Assembly (NCBI RefSeq): GCF_036170895.1
Contig: NZ_CP108036.1
Location: 8,281,501-8,345,500, forward strand
DNA: 64,000 nucleotides
Direction of reading: 5' to 3'
Source: Streptomyces erythrochromogenes
Lineage (GTDB): Bacteria > Actinomycetota > Actinomycetes > Streptomycetales > Streptomycetaceae
Below the pieces are notes generated by a model. That model worked only from the letters and a program-made list of their open reading frames with translations, had not been told where the DNA came from and made no database searches. The translations under genes and the position numbers were made by a program. Of this stretch, positions 51,152 through 60,905 are shown piece by piece; the stretch's first letter is position 1, and each line of letters starts with the position of its first letter.

Positions 51152-51368
51152 CAAGGAGCCTCTCCACTCAATACGTGCCTTCGGGTGACCTTTCGGTATG
51201 TGACCAGAACTCGGCTTGACCGTGATAACAATCCAGGAAGATCAATCCAGGTCTGCGTGCGCTCCATGGCCAGAAGGCCGTACGTGAATACAGCACCCCA
51301 GACCTCCTCGCCCGCGCTTCCAGCCGGCGCAGGGCGCCCAGGACGTCGGGCGTCCCCCTCGTGCCTCC

Positions 51369-51842
51369 TCAAACGAACTGGTCGTAGCCGCCGGTGATGG
51401 GGATCCTGCGCGGCTTGGATTCGCCCGACTTGGAGATGCGGACCGTCAGGACGCCCCTGTCGAGAGTGGCTTCGGTCCTGTCGCTGTCGATACCCCCGGA
51501 CAGTCTGGCGCGGTAGCAGAACCTGCCCCTGCGCTGGGCGAGCACCTTGTCGGACCTATTGTCGAACTCGCCCGTGATGCACAGATCGTTGCCGTCCATC
51601 TCCACGGTGATGTTCTCGCGGGGTATGCCGGGCATTTCGGCCTTGACCACGTACGCGTCCTCGGTCTCTTCCTCTTCGGTCAAGGGCGTCCACCCTTGAC
51701 CGGCCTGTGTGAGGGCGGCCTGCTCCAGGTAGTGGCCCACTTGGTGGCGCATGGATCCGAAAGGATGCCGGGGATCCAACCAGCCCGGGCTGGGGCGGCG
51801 CCACATGCTGTCGCCGAAACTCCGTCGAACCGAGAAGGTCAT
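51369..51842 (-). CDS. Hsp20/alpha-crystallin small heat-shock protein
   Basis: The product has 157 residues. A variable N-terminus (RRSFGDSMWRRPSPGWLDPR) precedes the alpha-crystallin domain (DAYVVKAEMPGIPRENITVE, DNDLCITGEF-type strand, GRFCYRARLSGGIDSDRTEA, TLDRGVLTVRISKSGESKPR) and the C-terminal I-P-I motif. It is an ATP-independent holdase chaperone. An inverted repeat in its promoter suggests repression in the absence of heat. Confidence 0.92.
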   Translation of the reverse strand: MTFSVRRSFGDSMWRRPSPGWLDPRHPFGSMRHQVGHYLEQAALTQAGQGWTPLTEEEETEDAYVVKAEMPGIPRENITVEMDGNDLCITGEFDNRSDKVLAQRRGRFCYRARLSGGIDSDRTEATLDRGVLTVRISKSGESKPRRIPITGGYDQFV

Positions 51843-51866
51843 GACAGTATCCCCGTTCCCTCGTCA

Positions 51867-51890
51867 CTCTTGGTATATACACACCAAGAG
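51867..51890. promoter_or_regulatory. Inverted repeat in the hsp20 promoter
   Basis: CTCTTGGT and ACCAAGAG are separated by 8 AT-rich nt, 24 nt upstream of the hsp20 start. It differs from the HAIR/HspR and RheA sites that I know. A dedicated repressor is possible. Confidence 0.55.
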
Positions 51891-51999
51891 GGTGGGTAAC
51901 GCTATTTTCATGACAATACGCCTGCCCTGATCTCCGGCCGTCATGCGTGGCAGAGCGAGCCAGGACGATCGGCGAGGCGGCCGCGAAACGCCTGAGCAG

Positions 52000-52460
52000 G
52001 GGCGGTGTCCGTGGTCGGGGGCAGGACTGCCCGCAGGCATCGGCGGGATGGAGACTGGAGAAGGCCTTTCGTGGGTACTTGCCGTCTGCAGCCAAAGTGC
52101 AGTGCCCGACCGATGTTGCCGGCTGCAGTTGGTGGCGGGCGGATCAGACGCCCTTCTTGACGAACCCGGTCGTCCATGATCAATACGCCGCCGTCCGCCG
52201 CGAGATGCTCCAGCGTGAATGAGCGGACCTCATCGCGGACCGCGTCCGCGTCCCAGTCGGCCTGGTTCATAAAGCGCTGCACGCCGTCCGGGCACCGCTC
52301 GCAGGCCTGCTCGGCCATCGTCCAGCCGTTCTTGCGCTCCAGCGGCGACAGCAGCCCCGCAGATACCCGCCCGCCCGACGGCAAGGCCCCGACCTGCGGA
52401 AATGCTGACCGATTCGGTCCTTCAGCACCTCCAGCCCCGCCGCCCAGCCTCGAACATCGT
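52000..52460 (-). pseudogene. IS701-type transposase remnant
   Basis: The minus strand reads GLLSPLERKNGWTMAEQACE, DGVQRFMNQADWDADAVRDE and VRSFTLEHLAADGGVLIMDD, the N-terminal third of IS701-family transposases. At the first catalytic block the frame slips (DDRVRQEG instead of a D-x-G-F-V-K-K-G type motif, which is readable one frame over). The rest is lost or unrecognisable. Confidence 0.7.
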
Positions 52461-52559
52461 CAACCGTGACGCCCCACCCATGTCCCGCTCAGCAAGTGTC
52501 CGACCCACCAGCCGCGCCAAACGCCGTTGCAGTACCAAGAGCCGGCTGCCTCGGCGCCA

Positions 52560-52760
52560 GATCCGGCAGCAAGGGCGCCTACCCCGCCCGGGAACGCGCC
52601 GCGGAAGTGGAAGCCGTCCACCAGGTCCTCACCGCCCTCGGCCGCCAGCTGACCGGTACCGAACGCGGCGACCTCGCGCAGTGCCTGCCGGTCGAGGCCG
52701 CCCTCGCTCTCACCGCCGCAGCGCCCCGGGCGCCTTCGAGCGGTCTCGCCGCGCGAGGCG
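52560..52760 (+). pseudogene. DUF2267-like fragment
   Basis: The frame reads GAYPARERAAEVEAVHQVLT, ALGRQLTGTERGDLAQCLPV and EAALALT. This resembles one repeat of the DUF2267 fold, in which helical hairpins contain a conserved L-x-x-L-P segment. There is no start signal and the following text is unrelated. Confidence 0.45.
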
Positions 52761-53189
52761 AAGGCCCGGTCAGGCGCATAACGGGTCGGCGGCCGGACTC
52801 ACCCTCCGGCGCACGGGCAGGCGTTGCGCCTGCATGGACGAAATGTTGGACGTGCTCCTCGACGCCGAGCCTCGCCCGAAGCTGATCAGCTACGTCCTCT
52901 TCCCCCGGAAGTGGGGCCGCAGTGCCCACTCGACGGAGACGGTGGAAGGCGTCGTCCAAAGCCTCGGTCCCACCCGGCGGATCACCATGGACGCGCTTCG
53001 ATCCTCCCGTCCGCTGCGAGACGGGAGGATCTGGCCCCCGCCTCGCCGTCCCGGCCCACAGCGCGACGGCCGTACCCGGTCCGGCTGGCCTCCGTACCCG
53101 GAGACGGCCCGGGCAGCGCCGAATCGCGCCCCGAAGCCCGATTCAGCCCCCAGCCGGCCCTGGAAATGTGTCGTGGCACGCTCCACCGC
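52761..53189. other. No recognisable gene
   Basis: Overlapping open frames with no ribosome binding sites or motifs. It lies between two gene fragments and is probably decayed DNA. Confidence 0.35.
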
Positions 53190-53366
53190 GTGACCGCCCT
53201 TAGCGCCCTGGCCCAGTTCGGTTCCACCGCAGCCATCGGCCCGCTGCACTGCGGCGCCCCTCTCAATGAGATCGTGGCGGCGCTCGGGCCGCTCTGGGAT
53301 GTCGGCCGGACACCGACCGGGCGGAGCGCCACCTGTCCTACGCGCAGTGGGAGGCGGACCGAGTGA
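53190..53366 (+). pseudogene. N-terminal fragment of a small conserved protein
   Basis: From GTG 53190 the frame reads TALSALAQFGSTAAIGPLHC, GAPLNEIVAALGPLWDVGRT and then slips into PTGRSATCPTRSGRRTE. An alternative frame (ERHLSYAQWEADRV) looks like the natural continuation. It is therefore a frameshifted remnant. The family is unknown to me, although the AIGPL-x-G-x-PL pattern recurs in streptomycete proteins. Confidence 0.5.
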
Positions 53367-53513
53367 CGCAGCCGCGTCCGCCCAGGCAGCAGCAGGCTGC
53401 GTGCCCGGTACTGCGCGGTCGCATCCTGAAGGTGGACAGCATCCCCGTCGCCCGGTAAGCCGCCTGGCCCGGTGGCCCGGGACAAGAGCAGTGATCGACC
53501 GCCGGGCGGGGCG

Positions 53514-55208
53514 TCACCTTCCGTCCGTCAGACTGCGGTCGAGGACGCCAATGAGCCGCGCTCCCGCACGGTCGGTCCCGCGCTGTCCCCGCCCGGCACC
53601 CGCCGAAGCCCGCTCCAGCCGCAGCCGCGCCGTACGCCCGCGCAGTGTCAGCGTCATCAACTGGTTGCCGAACCACGGGCCACCGGTGCGCTCCCACCGG
53701 ACCGCCGGTCTCGCGACCCGCCCGTGGCGGGCGAGGAGATGTCCGATCCCCCTGGCGAACCGGCTCCAGCCGAAACGGAATCCGGCCCGTATGGCTGCGG
53801 GCACCGAGTTGTGCAGCGGCGAGCAGGTGAACTGGAAGACACGGGAGCGCGGCTGTTGTCCGGTGGTCCAGACGGGCTCCGCCACATACGCGTGGTGTAC
53901 GTCCCCGGAAAGCACGCACACCGTCGCCGGGGCGGCGTCGCCCCTCCCCACCTCGGCGACCGTCTCCGTCAGCCCTTCGAACGACGACGTGAACGCCGCC
54001 CAGTGCTCCAAGTCCGCCCGTCGGCGCAACCACTCTCCGAAGCGCGCCCAGCGCGGCCCCCGTTCGCCCCGGCAGAGCGCCGCGTGCCAACCCTCTGCGA
54101 AGTGGACCATCGGGGGCAGCAGCCACGGGAGCGAGGTTCCGACCAGCAGATGGTCGACGCTGCCGGGGTCGTCGAACGCTTGCGTCCGCAGCCAGGCCGC
54201 CTCTTCGGCGTCCAGCATCGACCGGTGCTCCTCCTCCAGCACCCGTGCGGCCCGGGTGTCCACCATCAGCAGTCGGGTGCGGCCGAAGTCCCTACGGTAG
54301 CTCCAGCGCGCCGCCGTCGGGTCGGCGTCGGCACGTTCGGCAAACGCGCGCAGCACCTCCGTGCCGTCGTCGGCCGCCCGCACCGCCGCGTACAGCTCGT
54401 CCTCGGCGAGCTCGGCGGGGGAGAGGTTCCCGAGGTGCTGGTAGACCCAGTACGACATCAGGCCGCTGGTGATCCGCTCGTGCCACCAGGGTGTCGCCCG
54501 CATGTCGGCCACCCAGGCGGCGCTGGTGTTCCAGTCGTCGATGACGTCGTGGTCGTCGAAGATCATGCAGCTGGGGATGGTTGAGAGCAGCCAGCGCAGC
54601 TCGGGATCGCCCCAGGACTCGTCGTAGAGGTGGGCGTACTACTCGTAGTCGGCGACTTGGTCCGGCGGGGCGGCGGAGCCGGTGCCGGCGGCCCGCCGGT
54701 GCCGGGCGATCCAGGCGCGGGTGTCGGCGGACGTCTCGTCCGCGTACACCTGGTCGCCCAGGAGGAGGAGAACGTCCGGACGCTCGGCCTCCGGGTCGGC
54801 GGCGAGACGGGCGGAGAGGGTGTCGAGGACATCGGGGCCCACCGGATCGGGCTCGCCCACAGCAGGCGACGCCCACCGGCACGAGCCGAAGGCGACCACC
54901 GCGCCCGTCGCCGGGACCGGCGGCGTATGGATGGTACTGGGCGCGTGGGGCGAGTCCGCGAGGGGCCACACCCGCTCGCCGTCGAGCAGCACCTCGTACG
55001 GTGTGGCGGACGCAGGGGCGAGTCCCGTGACGACCACCAGTGCGTAGTGGTGGCCGACGACGCAGAACGTGGACGCCGAACCCCCGCCGCCGCCCGCGCA
55101 CCGGACCTCCACCGTGCACGCTCGGTCGCTCTCCACCCACACCGTCGCGCTCGTGCCCGATTCCCAGTCCACGTGTCGCAGGAGTGGGCCCAGCCTAAGA
55201 CCGGCCAT
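53514..55208 (-). pseudogene. phoD: PhoD-type alkaline phosphatase interrupted by one amber codon
   Basis: The two open parts, 54639-55208 and 53514-54638, are in the same frame and together encode about 563 residues. The only interruption is a TAG at 54639-54641, after the codons for VADYE and before YAHLYDESWGDPELRWLL. The metal-binding motifs are intact: LLLLGDQVYADE in the first part; DDHDVIDDWNTSAAW and VCVLSGDVHHAYVAEP in the second. The N-terminus lacks a clear signal peptide. The enzyme would hydrolyse phosphodiesters/monoesters. It is a very recent nonsense mutation, a sequencing error, or a read-through stop. Confidence 0.8.
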
Positions 55209-55479
55209 CGCGAGTCCCCTTCCGGTGCTCCGTACGGTACGGAACGGCCGCTCCGTACGGTACTGAACGACGGCGGCAACGGCGCCGTCGTGCCACGCGG
55301 GGCTCTTGCCCGGACCAGCGCGTCAGCGGCAGACGCCGACCGGCGGAGGGGTGCGAGAGGCACCACGGGGAGTCAAGCGGGCCGCTCCAGTCCCGTGGCG
55401 ATGTCAACCGCGGGCAGGATCCTGGCCGCCGTCCCAACCAGAGGCGTCGTCGGGCTGTCATGGGGTGAGCCGGGCACGG

Positions 55480-56260
55480 TGTACTTCGAGGAATCCACAG
55501 CAGCGTTGTCCTGCTCAGTGGACCTGATCGCGGATGTGACCGGCTACTTCGACCGTTCGGCCGCCGGACGCTACACCTCGCTGAACCCGGTTCGCTTCGT
55601 CGACACCCGCGTAGGCCTTGGCGCGGCGCGCGGGCAGGTTGCCGGACAGGGCACCTTCGCAGTCCAGATCACGGGCAGGAGCGGCATCCCGTCGGGCGCG
55701 ACCGCCCTGGCACTCAACGTGACCGTCACCAACCCGAAGCAGGCCGGCCACCTGACGGTCTTCCCCCGCGGTCAGGCGGCCCGGCCACCTCCAGCCTGAA
55801 CTTCACCCCTGGCCAGACGGTCGCCAACTCGGTCATCGTCCCCGTCGGCGCCGACGGAAAGATCAGCGTCCACGACGGCGCCTCAGTCGGGACCGACGTG
55901 ATCATCGACGTCGTTGGCTACTGCGGCGCCGGCAGCAAGGCGGTTTGTTCCGTCACATCGACACCAGGGGCCTGCCGCCCAACAGCTGGCCCTGCCTCGC
56001 CGGCGGCTACTACCTCCAACACCTGAATTCAGGGAACCACGGCGAGCTCCCGATAGAGGCCTACGCCACGAACCTCACCGTCACGACCACGACCGGAGCG
56101 GGACACCTCTGTGTCGCACCCGACCCGAACTCCGCCCACGCGTACAAGTACGGGTACGTGGTCAAGCCGCCCCGCCCCACCACCTCCGCGCTGAACTGGA
56201 CTGCGGGCAAGGACGTCTCCAACCTGGGCATAGCCGCCCCCCGGTACCGCCCGGCGCGGT
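55480..56260 (+). pseudogene. Fragment of a secreted VDTR-repeat protein
   Basis: The text [13 protein letters not shown] is followed by [36 protein letters not shown] and HLTVFPRGQ. After a slip near 55783 come [30 protein letters not shown], then [20 protein letters not shown] and PTTSALNWTAGKDVSNLGIA. These are two and a half beta-repeats of a large streptomycete exported protein in which each repeat has a D-T-R-x-G-x-G and a D-V-x-G-Y-F. Start, signal peptide and end are missing, and at least two frameshifts are present. Confidence 0.65.
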
Positions 56261-56625
56261 CAGGACGTGGGTGCCAACTGCCGTTCGCGCCGCCGACACC
56301 GGGGCCTGGTTGCTGGACCGGCGGAAGCCTGTCACGGCGTACCGCTCACCGGTGGCAGTGCGGGCTCCGGGGATACCGGCGATGTGGGCCAGGCATTGTT
56401 GGGGCTGCGGCTGCCACCCGGTGACCAGGACGCGCAGGCCCCGCCGCTCGGCGCGCCGGTGGGCGTCGAGGAGGTGCAGCAGGCCGTCGCGGTCCATGAC
56501 CGCGACCCTGTGCAGGTCCACCAGGAGGTCCCGTACCCCCCGGTGACGCTGTCCACCGCTGCGCGCAGGGGCTCACCCGCGTGCTCGTCGAGATCGCCGC
56601 GGGGCGGCGCCGACACACCCCTCAA
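56255..56625 (-). pseudogene. STAS-domain protein, frameshifted
   Basis: The N-terminal part (RGDLDEHAGEPLRAAVDSV) is in one frame. Across a G-run near 56535 the natural continuation VRDLLVDLHRVAVMDRDGLL, HLLDAHRRAERRGLRVLVTG and WQPQPQQCLAHIAGIPGART is in the next. Together they form a complete STAS fold of the anti-anti-sigma type, except that the usual phospho-acceptor D-S-S/T-G is D-R-D-G. Its 3' end runs into the VDTR-repeat fragment. Confidence 0.65.
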
Positions 56626-56661
56626 GGGGCGCCGGCGCCGCCCCGCACCTGCAAGAGGGGA

Positions 56662-57030
56662 TCAGGCCGGGCGGCCTCCGAAAGGAGCGCCGGTGCCGTA
56701 GTAGGTGCCCAGTTCCTGTCGGTAGCCAGCATCGCCGAGATGCTTGTCCCGGTGGAACTCAGGAGCGTCCTTGATCTGTTCCTTGGTGAGGTCGATGTAG
56801 ACCTTCTCCTCCTCCTCGTCGATCCGGACCACCGTGCTCGCCGGCAGCAGGACTTCCTTGCCGAAAATCCACACGCCGGTGTCGACGACCAGGTAGGCAT
56901 CTCCGACCTCGTCGGAATGCTTGTCGACCTTGCCGATAGTCCCGTCGGTCGCCTCGACCTTGTAACCGGTGAGGTTCGTGGTGGTCAGACGGCCTGCGGT
57001 CGGCTTGTAACTCCACACGTTCTCGGTCAT
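56662..57030 (-). CDS. PRC-barrel domain protein
   Basis: The product has 122 residues with GAGGAG 9 nt upstream of ATG 57030. The PRC-barrel core is LTTTNLTGYKVEATDGTIGK, VGDAYLVVDTGVWIFGKEVL, LPASTVVRIDEEEEKVYIDL. A helix then carries QIKDAPEF. Stress-linked PRC-barrel proteins of this form are widespread; the role is unclear. It appears intact amid pseudogenes. Confidence 0.88.
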   Translation of the reverse strand: MTENVWSYKPTAGRLTTTNLTGYKVEATDGTIGKVDKHSDEVGDAYLVVDTGVWIFGKEVLLPASTVVRIDEEEEKVYIDLTKEQIKDAPEFHRDKHLGDAGYRQELGTYYGTGAPFGGRPA

Positions 57031-57522
57031 GGAAAGCAACTCCTCAGAGGTTCTCGAGGGCGGGAAGAGACCGATCCCGACCCCCACGTTCCTGCAGTGG
57101 TCTGTTCGCCCGTGCCCTTGTTGGACGGGTTCATTCACCGGTTCTGGAACTACTGGGCGGGCGGCGACCAGGTGGCCAAGAGAGGTCTGACTGGGCCAGA
57201 CCAGCTCAATGGGAGCCAGCACGACGTCCGGCGTGCAGGCTGGTTCCCAGCTCGGCGCGTTGCGTCGGACCGGCGGGTGCGGCCAGGTGCGGAAGAGCCT
57301 CACGGGCACCCCATGCCCCGCTCGCATGCGAGCCGCCGGGAAAGCCGCTTCGGGGCTGATGCCCATCCGCGACACCGACCACAAGCTGCGCGGCCCTCCG
57401 GCTGGCAGCTGCCGCCCCCGATCGGGTGAGAAGCCCGACGCGGCCGGGCGACTTCGAGTCATGCAGGGAAGCGATCGGGGCGGGCCCGGAGCGGCCCCAC
57501 CCCGAACACGCATGGAGGCGAC
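57031..57522. other. Intergenic region between divergent PRC-barrel and hemerythrin genes
   Basis: No recognisable gene. The region presumably carries both promoters. No GGGTA-type -10 was found on either strand near the genes. Confidence 0.4.
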
Positions 57523-58083
57523 ATGGGACACGGCGGGAATGTGATCGACGAGCTGATGGCCGACCACCGGGAGGTGGAGGAGATGTTCGCCCGTCTCCAG
57601 GCCATGACCGGCGGCGGGCAGGAGCTCCGTGATCTCATCGACGAGATCACCATCGAGCTGGTGCGGCACTCGGTCGCCGAGGAGCAGTACCTCTACCCCG
57701 CGGTACGCGAGCACGTCGAGGGCGGCGACCGGATGGCTGACAAGGAGATCGACGACCACAGCCGCGTCGAGAAGATCCTCAAGCAGTTGGAGAAGACGAG
57801 CACCGACGACGCGCAGATCAGCCCGCTCATGCAGCAGCTCATGGACGAGGTCGCCGCCCATGTCCAGGACGAGGAGAGCAACCTGTTTCCGATGCTGCAG
57901 CGCGCCTGCACCCCGCAACAACTCGACGATCTCGGCGACAAGATCCGCCGTGCCAAGGCCATGGCACCCACCCGCCCACACCCCGCCGCGCCGAGCAGCC
58001 CCACTGCCAGCAAGCTCCTCGCTCCGGGCGCCGGCCTGGTGGACCGCGCACGCGACTTCGTGACCGGCCGCGGCAAGTCCTGA
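57523..58083 (+). CDS. Hemerythrin-domain (HHE) protein
   Basis: The product has 186 residues with GGAGGCG before the ATG. Iron ligands of the HHE fold are visible: MADHREVEEMF, LVRHSVAEEQYLYP, EIDDHSRVEKILKQLE and AAHVQDEESNLFPML. A Pro/Ala linker and a basic C-terminus follow. Such proteins bind a di-iron centre and take part in oxygen, NO or redox sensing. Confidence 0.9.
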   Translation: MGHGGNVIDELMADHREVEEMFARLQAMTGGGQELRDLIDEITIELVRHSVAEEQYLYPAVREHVEGGDRMADKEIDDHSRVEKILKQLEKTSTDDAQISPLMQQLMDEVAAHVQDEESNLFPMLQRACTPQQLDDLGDKIRRAKAMAPTRPHPAAPSSPTASKLLAPGAGLVDRARDFVTGRGKS

Positions 58084-58281
58084 CCCACCCCCCTCCAGGG
58101 CGGCGGTCCTCCCAGATAACGGTTCCCGTGTCCGCCGCCCTGGACGGACGGTGACGTGCGTCATGCCGCACACCAGCCGCTGCGGGCTACGCTGCCTGCT
58201 CCGAGCGGAGCGGCGCAGCTTCGCGCCGCAGCTCGCAGACCCGGCACAGGCCAGAGCGAGCACGCCCCCGAGGAAGCCGCC

Positions 58282-58788
58282 GTGCCCGCCGACCTTGCAC
58301 CCGTCATAGCCGCCGGCACCCGCTGGCTGCTGACCGCCTTCCCGCCCGCCCCGGGCGCTTTCAGCCGGGCGGTGGCCGAAGCCCAGGCCCGGCAGGCCGT
58401 CACCCTCGCGGCCGACCTGCGATACCGCACCCCCCTCGACGCCGAGATCCTGCACCTCCTCGGCCCGGGCGGAAGCGCCCGGCTCGACTGGCTGACCGGC
58501 GCCGACCACGGCCGCGACGCAGACGTTGACTGGCGGACCTGGGTCGACGAAACCGTCATCAGCTGGGCTGCCTGTCTCCTCGCCGCCCCCGCGCTCGCCG
58601 TCGAGGCTCACCGCCTCGTAGACCGCGGCCAGACCGGTGAGGTCACCCGCCTCACCCGCCCCGGCGACCGTGAACAAGACGCCGCGCCCCTGCTGCGCCA
58701 CCCCGACCTGCTCGAACCGGTCGCCGCCCTGCATCGGGACCTGCTGATGGACCTGCTGCTGGACAACGAGAACGCCGCCCTGGGTTAG
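58282..58788 (+). CDS. Helical protein of unknown function
   Basis: The 168-residue product starts at GTG 58282, with GAGGAAG upstream; the frame is open further upstream without a signal. It is Ala/Leu-rich and helical (LAPVIAAGTRWLLTAFPPAP, RAVAEAQARQAVTLAADLRY, WRTWVDETVISWAACLLAAP, LHRDLLMDLLLDNENAAL). No family was recognised. Confidence 0.6.
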   Translation: MPADLAPVIAAGTRWLLTAFPPAPGAFSRAVAEAQARQAVTLAADLRYRTPLDAEILHLLGPGGSARLDWLTGADHGRDADVDWRTWVDETVISWAACLLAAPALAVEAHRLVDRGQTGEVTRLTRPGDREQDAAPLLRHPDLLEPVAALHRDLLMDLLLDNENAALG

Positions 58789-58969
58789 TTGCAGCACCCC
58801 CGGCACGCCCGGCGGGCCGCTTCACCCCTCACCAACATCAGATGTCCAGCACGATGGCGTAGGCCAGTGAGGGGGCGCATACCAAGGCCACCAGGCAGAT
58901 CACCAATGAGGGGGCCTCTACCCCAGCCGCGGGGGAGGGGACGGGTTCGCGCCCGAACCCGTCGTGCCG

Positions 58970-59501
58970 GCCCGGCCGACACCGGCCAATGGGGTGACTG
59001 CTGTGCATGAGGGCACCGGGCGCTGCGAACCCGAGGACGTCGTGGCCAACTGGCTGGATCCGTTGCACGGGGCCTGGTTCCACCCTCATTCGTTCCTCGA
59101 CCTCACGGTCACCGCTCGCCCGGCGGGGACGACGCCGAGGACGGTTTCACCGTCGACGTCTCCTTCCAGGTGGCCGGACCGCTCGTGGTACCCGTGCAGG
59201 CGGTCTTCACCGCTCCTGGGCCTCGCACCGTCGTCGTGCGCATTACCGAGGGGGAGGGCGCGGGTTCGGTGGTGGAGACCCACGCGACCGCCCTCGGGCC
59301 GGACGAGCTCGGTCGCCCGCGGACGGCTGTGACCGAAGCCGTGGGGCCGCCTCCGACCGCCCGGGCTTCGCGGGCGCCCGCTGGGCCGCGCCGATCCTCC
59401 GCCCGGTGATGCGCCATGCGGCCGCCCGGCTGTGGCGGGACGAGCTTCCCTACGCCGAGCGCCGCCGGCAGCTGCGCTCCACGGGCCGATTCCCCGGCTG
59501 A
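58970..59501 (+). pseudogene. Broken second copy of the carotenoid-cluster DUF5914 gene
   Basis: Three consecutive frames reproduce the C-terminal half of the protein at 14062-15072. They are [20 protein letters not shown] with GAWFHPHSFLDLTVT, then [20 protein letters not shown] with [16 protein letters not shown], then ARWAAPILRPVMRHAAARLW to LRSTGRFPG and a stop. Slips lie near 59125 and 59345. Over the best 58 residues the two copies agree at 54. The Rieske half is absent. The strand is opposite to the intact copy. Confidence 0.88.
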
Positions 59502-59639
59502 CTCCGACCGAACGAATTCGCCGGGCGAGGGGAGCCCTGTGTGCAGGCTCCCGGGTGATTGTGGCGCTCGTCTGCTCATGGCGGGTCGGCACCCACAACG
59601 TCTCCGGGGGGCAGAGTGCGGGTGGGGGGCCGGCGGGGG
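59502..59639. other. Junction region, no gene recognised
   Basis: Short spacer between the DUF5914 relic and the ATPase relic. No motif seen. Confidence 0.3.
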
Positions 59640-60008
59640 TTGGGAGGGCGGCGATGATGGTTTTGCCGCTGCGGTGGGACCGGACGTAGGTGCTGGGGCG
59701 AGGGTCTTCACCACCCGCCATCCGAAGCCGCCGGGCGTGTGCGGGGAGGGCGGCCGGAGGTGAGGCAGGAGAGCCGAGCGGTCGGACACCTCGATGATGA
59801 CCTGGCCGGCCCGGACGGCGATCTGGAAGTCCGTGACGCCTCCTGCGTGTCTCACGGCGTTTGAGACGAGTTCGCTCACCACCGTCAAAACGTCGGCGAC
59901 CAGGACCGGAGGCACTTCTTGCTCGGCCAGGGCACGGCGGGCGGTATCCCGCGCCTGCGCACAGGTCATCCCTGTCGGCACCTTCGGTGTGCCTGATCGC
60001 GGCGTCAT
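59640..60008 (-). pseudogene. Anti-sigma-type ATP-binding protein, frameshifted
   Basis: From about ATG 60008 the frame gives CAQARDTARRALAEQEVPPV, VADVLTVVSELVSNAVRHAG (N-box) and GQVIIEVSDRSALLPHLRP with PGGFGWRVVKTLA (G-box region). The expected last strand (TYVRSHRSGKTIIAALPTPA) is present but one frame over, after an indel near 59705. It belongs to the RsbW/HATPase_c_2 family. In this state the C-terminal strand would be lost. Confidence 0.65.
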
Positions 60009-60193
60009 ACTCCTCGGCTGCCCCAGCCGCAGCAAGAGATTCCGGCCGCGCGTCTGCCGTAGGGCGCCCCGCGTGGCAGTGGCGTGCTCGCCGCGCGATA
60101 CGTAGACGGGCCATTTGCTGCCGCTTGAAGGTACGCCACCTTCCCATGATGGCGTCGCTACACGTTGTCTTTCGTGCGTGCGCCCCAACCGGA

Positions 60194-60376
60194 CTAACGG
60201 TCATCGACCCCGTTGCGCATACCGTCGAAGGATGCCTGACGGTCTTCCTCTCCGAGGCGCCCCTTCAGTCCGTCCTGAGGTTCCTGGCCGTGCTGCTCGG
60301 TGGCCTCCTTCTCACCGGTATCCATGACCCCCTTGGCTGCTTCCTTGAGCCTTTTGCCCTTGTCGTTCATTCCCAT
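60194..60376 (-). CDS. Small hydrophilic stress-type protein
   Basis: This 60-residue, charged protein has GGAGAGAG just before ATG 60376 (MGMNDKGKRLKEAAKGVMDT, EATEQHGQEPQDGLKGRLGE). Composition and size recall CsbD-like proteins, but the family match is weak. Confidence 0.5.
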   Translation of the reverse strand: MGMNDKGKRLKEAAKGVMDTGEKEATEQHGQEPQDGLKGRLGEEDRQASFDGMRNGVDDR

Positions 60377-60600
60377 GGCTCTCTCCTTGCGTTGGGGCAA
60401 GCGGGCCCGCTCCAAAGAACACAGAGAGCAGCCCGGACTGCACCAAGCCGTTCGCCGCCCCGTCTTGCGACTGCCCGAGACCGGGCGGCTGACCCGCGGG
60501 ACTCCCTGGGGATAGGGCAGCAGGCGGTGGGTAGGTGCCGACCGGTCCCGTCGGTCTCCCGGGGAGGCAGACGCTGAATGCGCCGAGGGGAGTCGGTCCT

Positions 60601-60905
60601 ATGAGACGCATCGCCACGGTCGGCGTCTACGGACTCACGGTCGCGGACTTCCTCGACGAACTCGTCGCCAAGCGCGTGAGGCTGTTGTTCGACCTCCGCC
60701 AGCGTCGCGGCGTTCGGGGTCATGACCATGCCTGGGCGAACGCCGCCTGCCTCCAGCGCGCGCTCGCCGCGGCCAACATCGACTACCGACACCTGAAAGC
60801 GTTGGCACCGACGACAGAGCTGCGTCAGCTCCAGCATCGCGAGGACGATCGCCAGGGCGTGGGCAAACGCAACCGCGAGGCACTGGCACCGGAGTACGTC
60901 ACGCG
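60601..60905 (+). pseudogene. DUF488-domain protein, C-terminally broken
   Basis: From ATG 60601: IATVGVYGLTVADFLDELVA, VRLLFDLRQRRGVRGHDHAW, LQRALAAANIDYRHLKALAP and REALAPEYVTRV. This is the N-terminal two thirds of a DUF488 protein. The usual Cys motif (CxExxPxxCHR) is missing; after 60905 the frame is low-complexity and unrelated. Confidence 0.65.

Noticed and set aside
58838-58921. 28-codon minus-strand hydrophobic peptide frame
   Set aside because: It has a possible GTG start but is too short and lacks supporting context.
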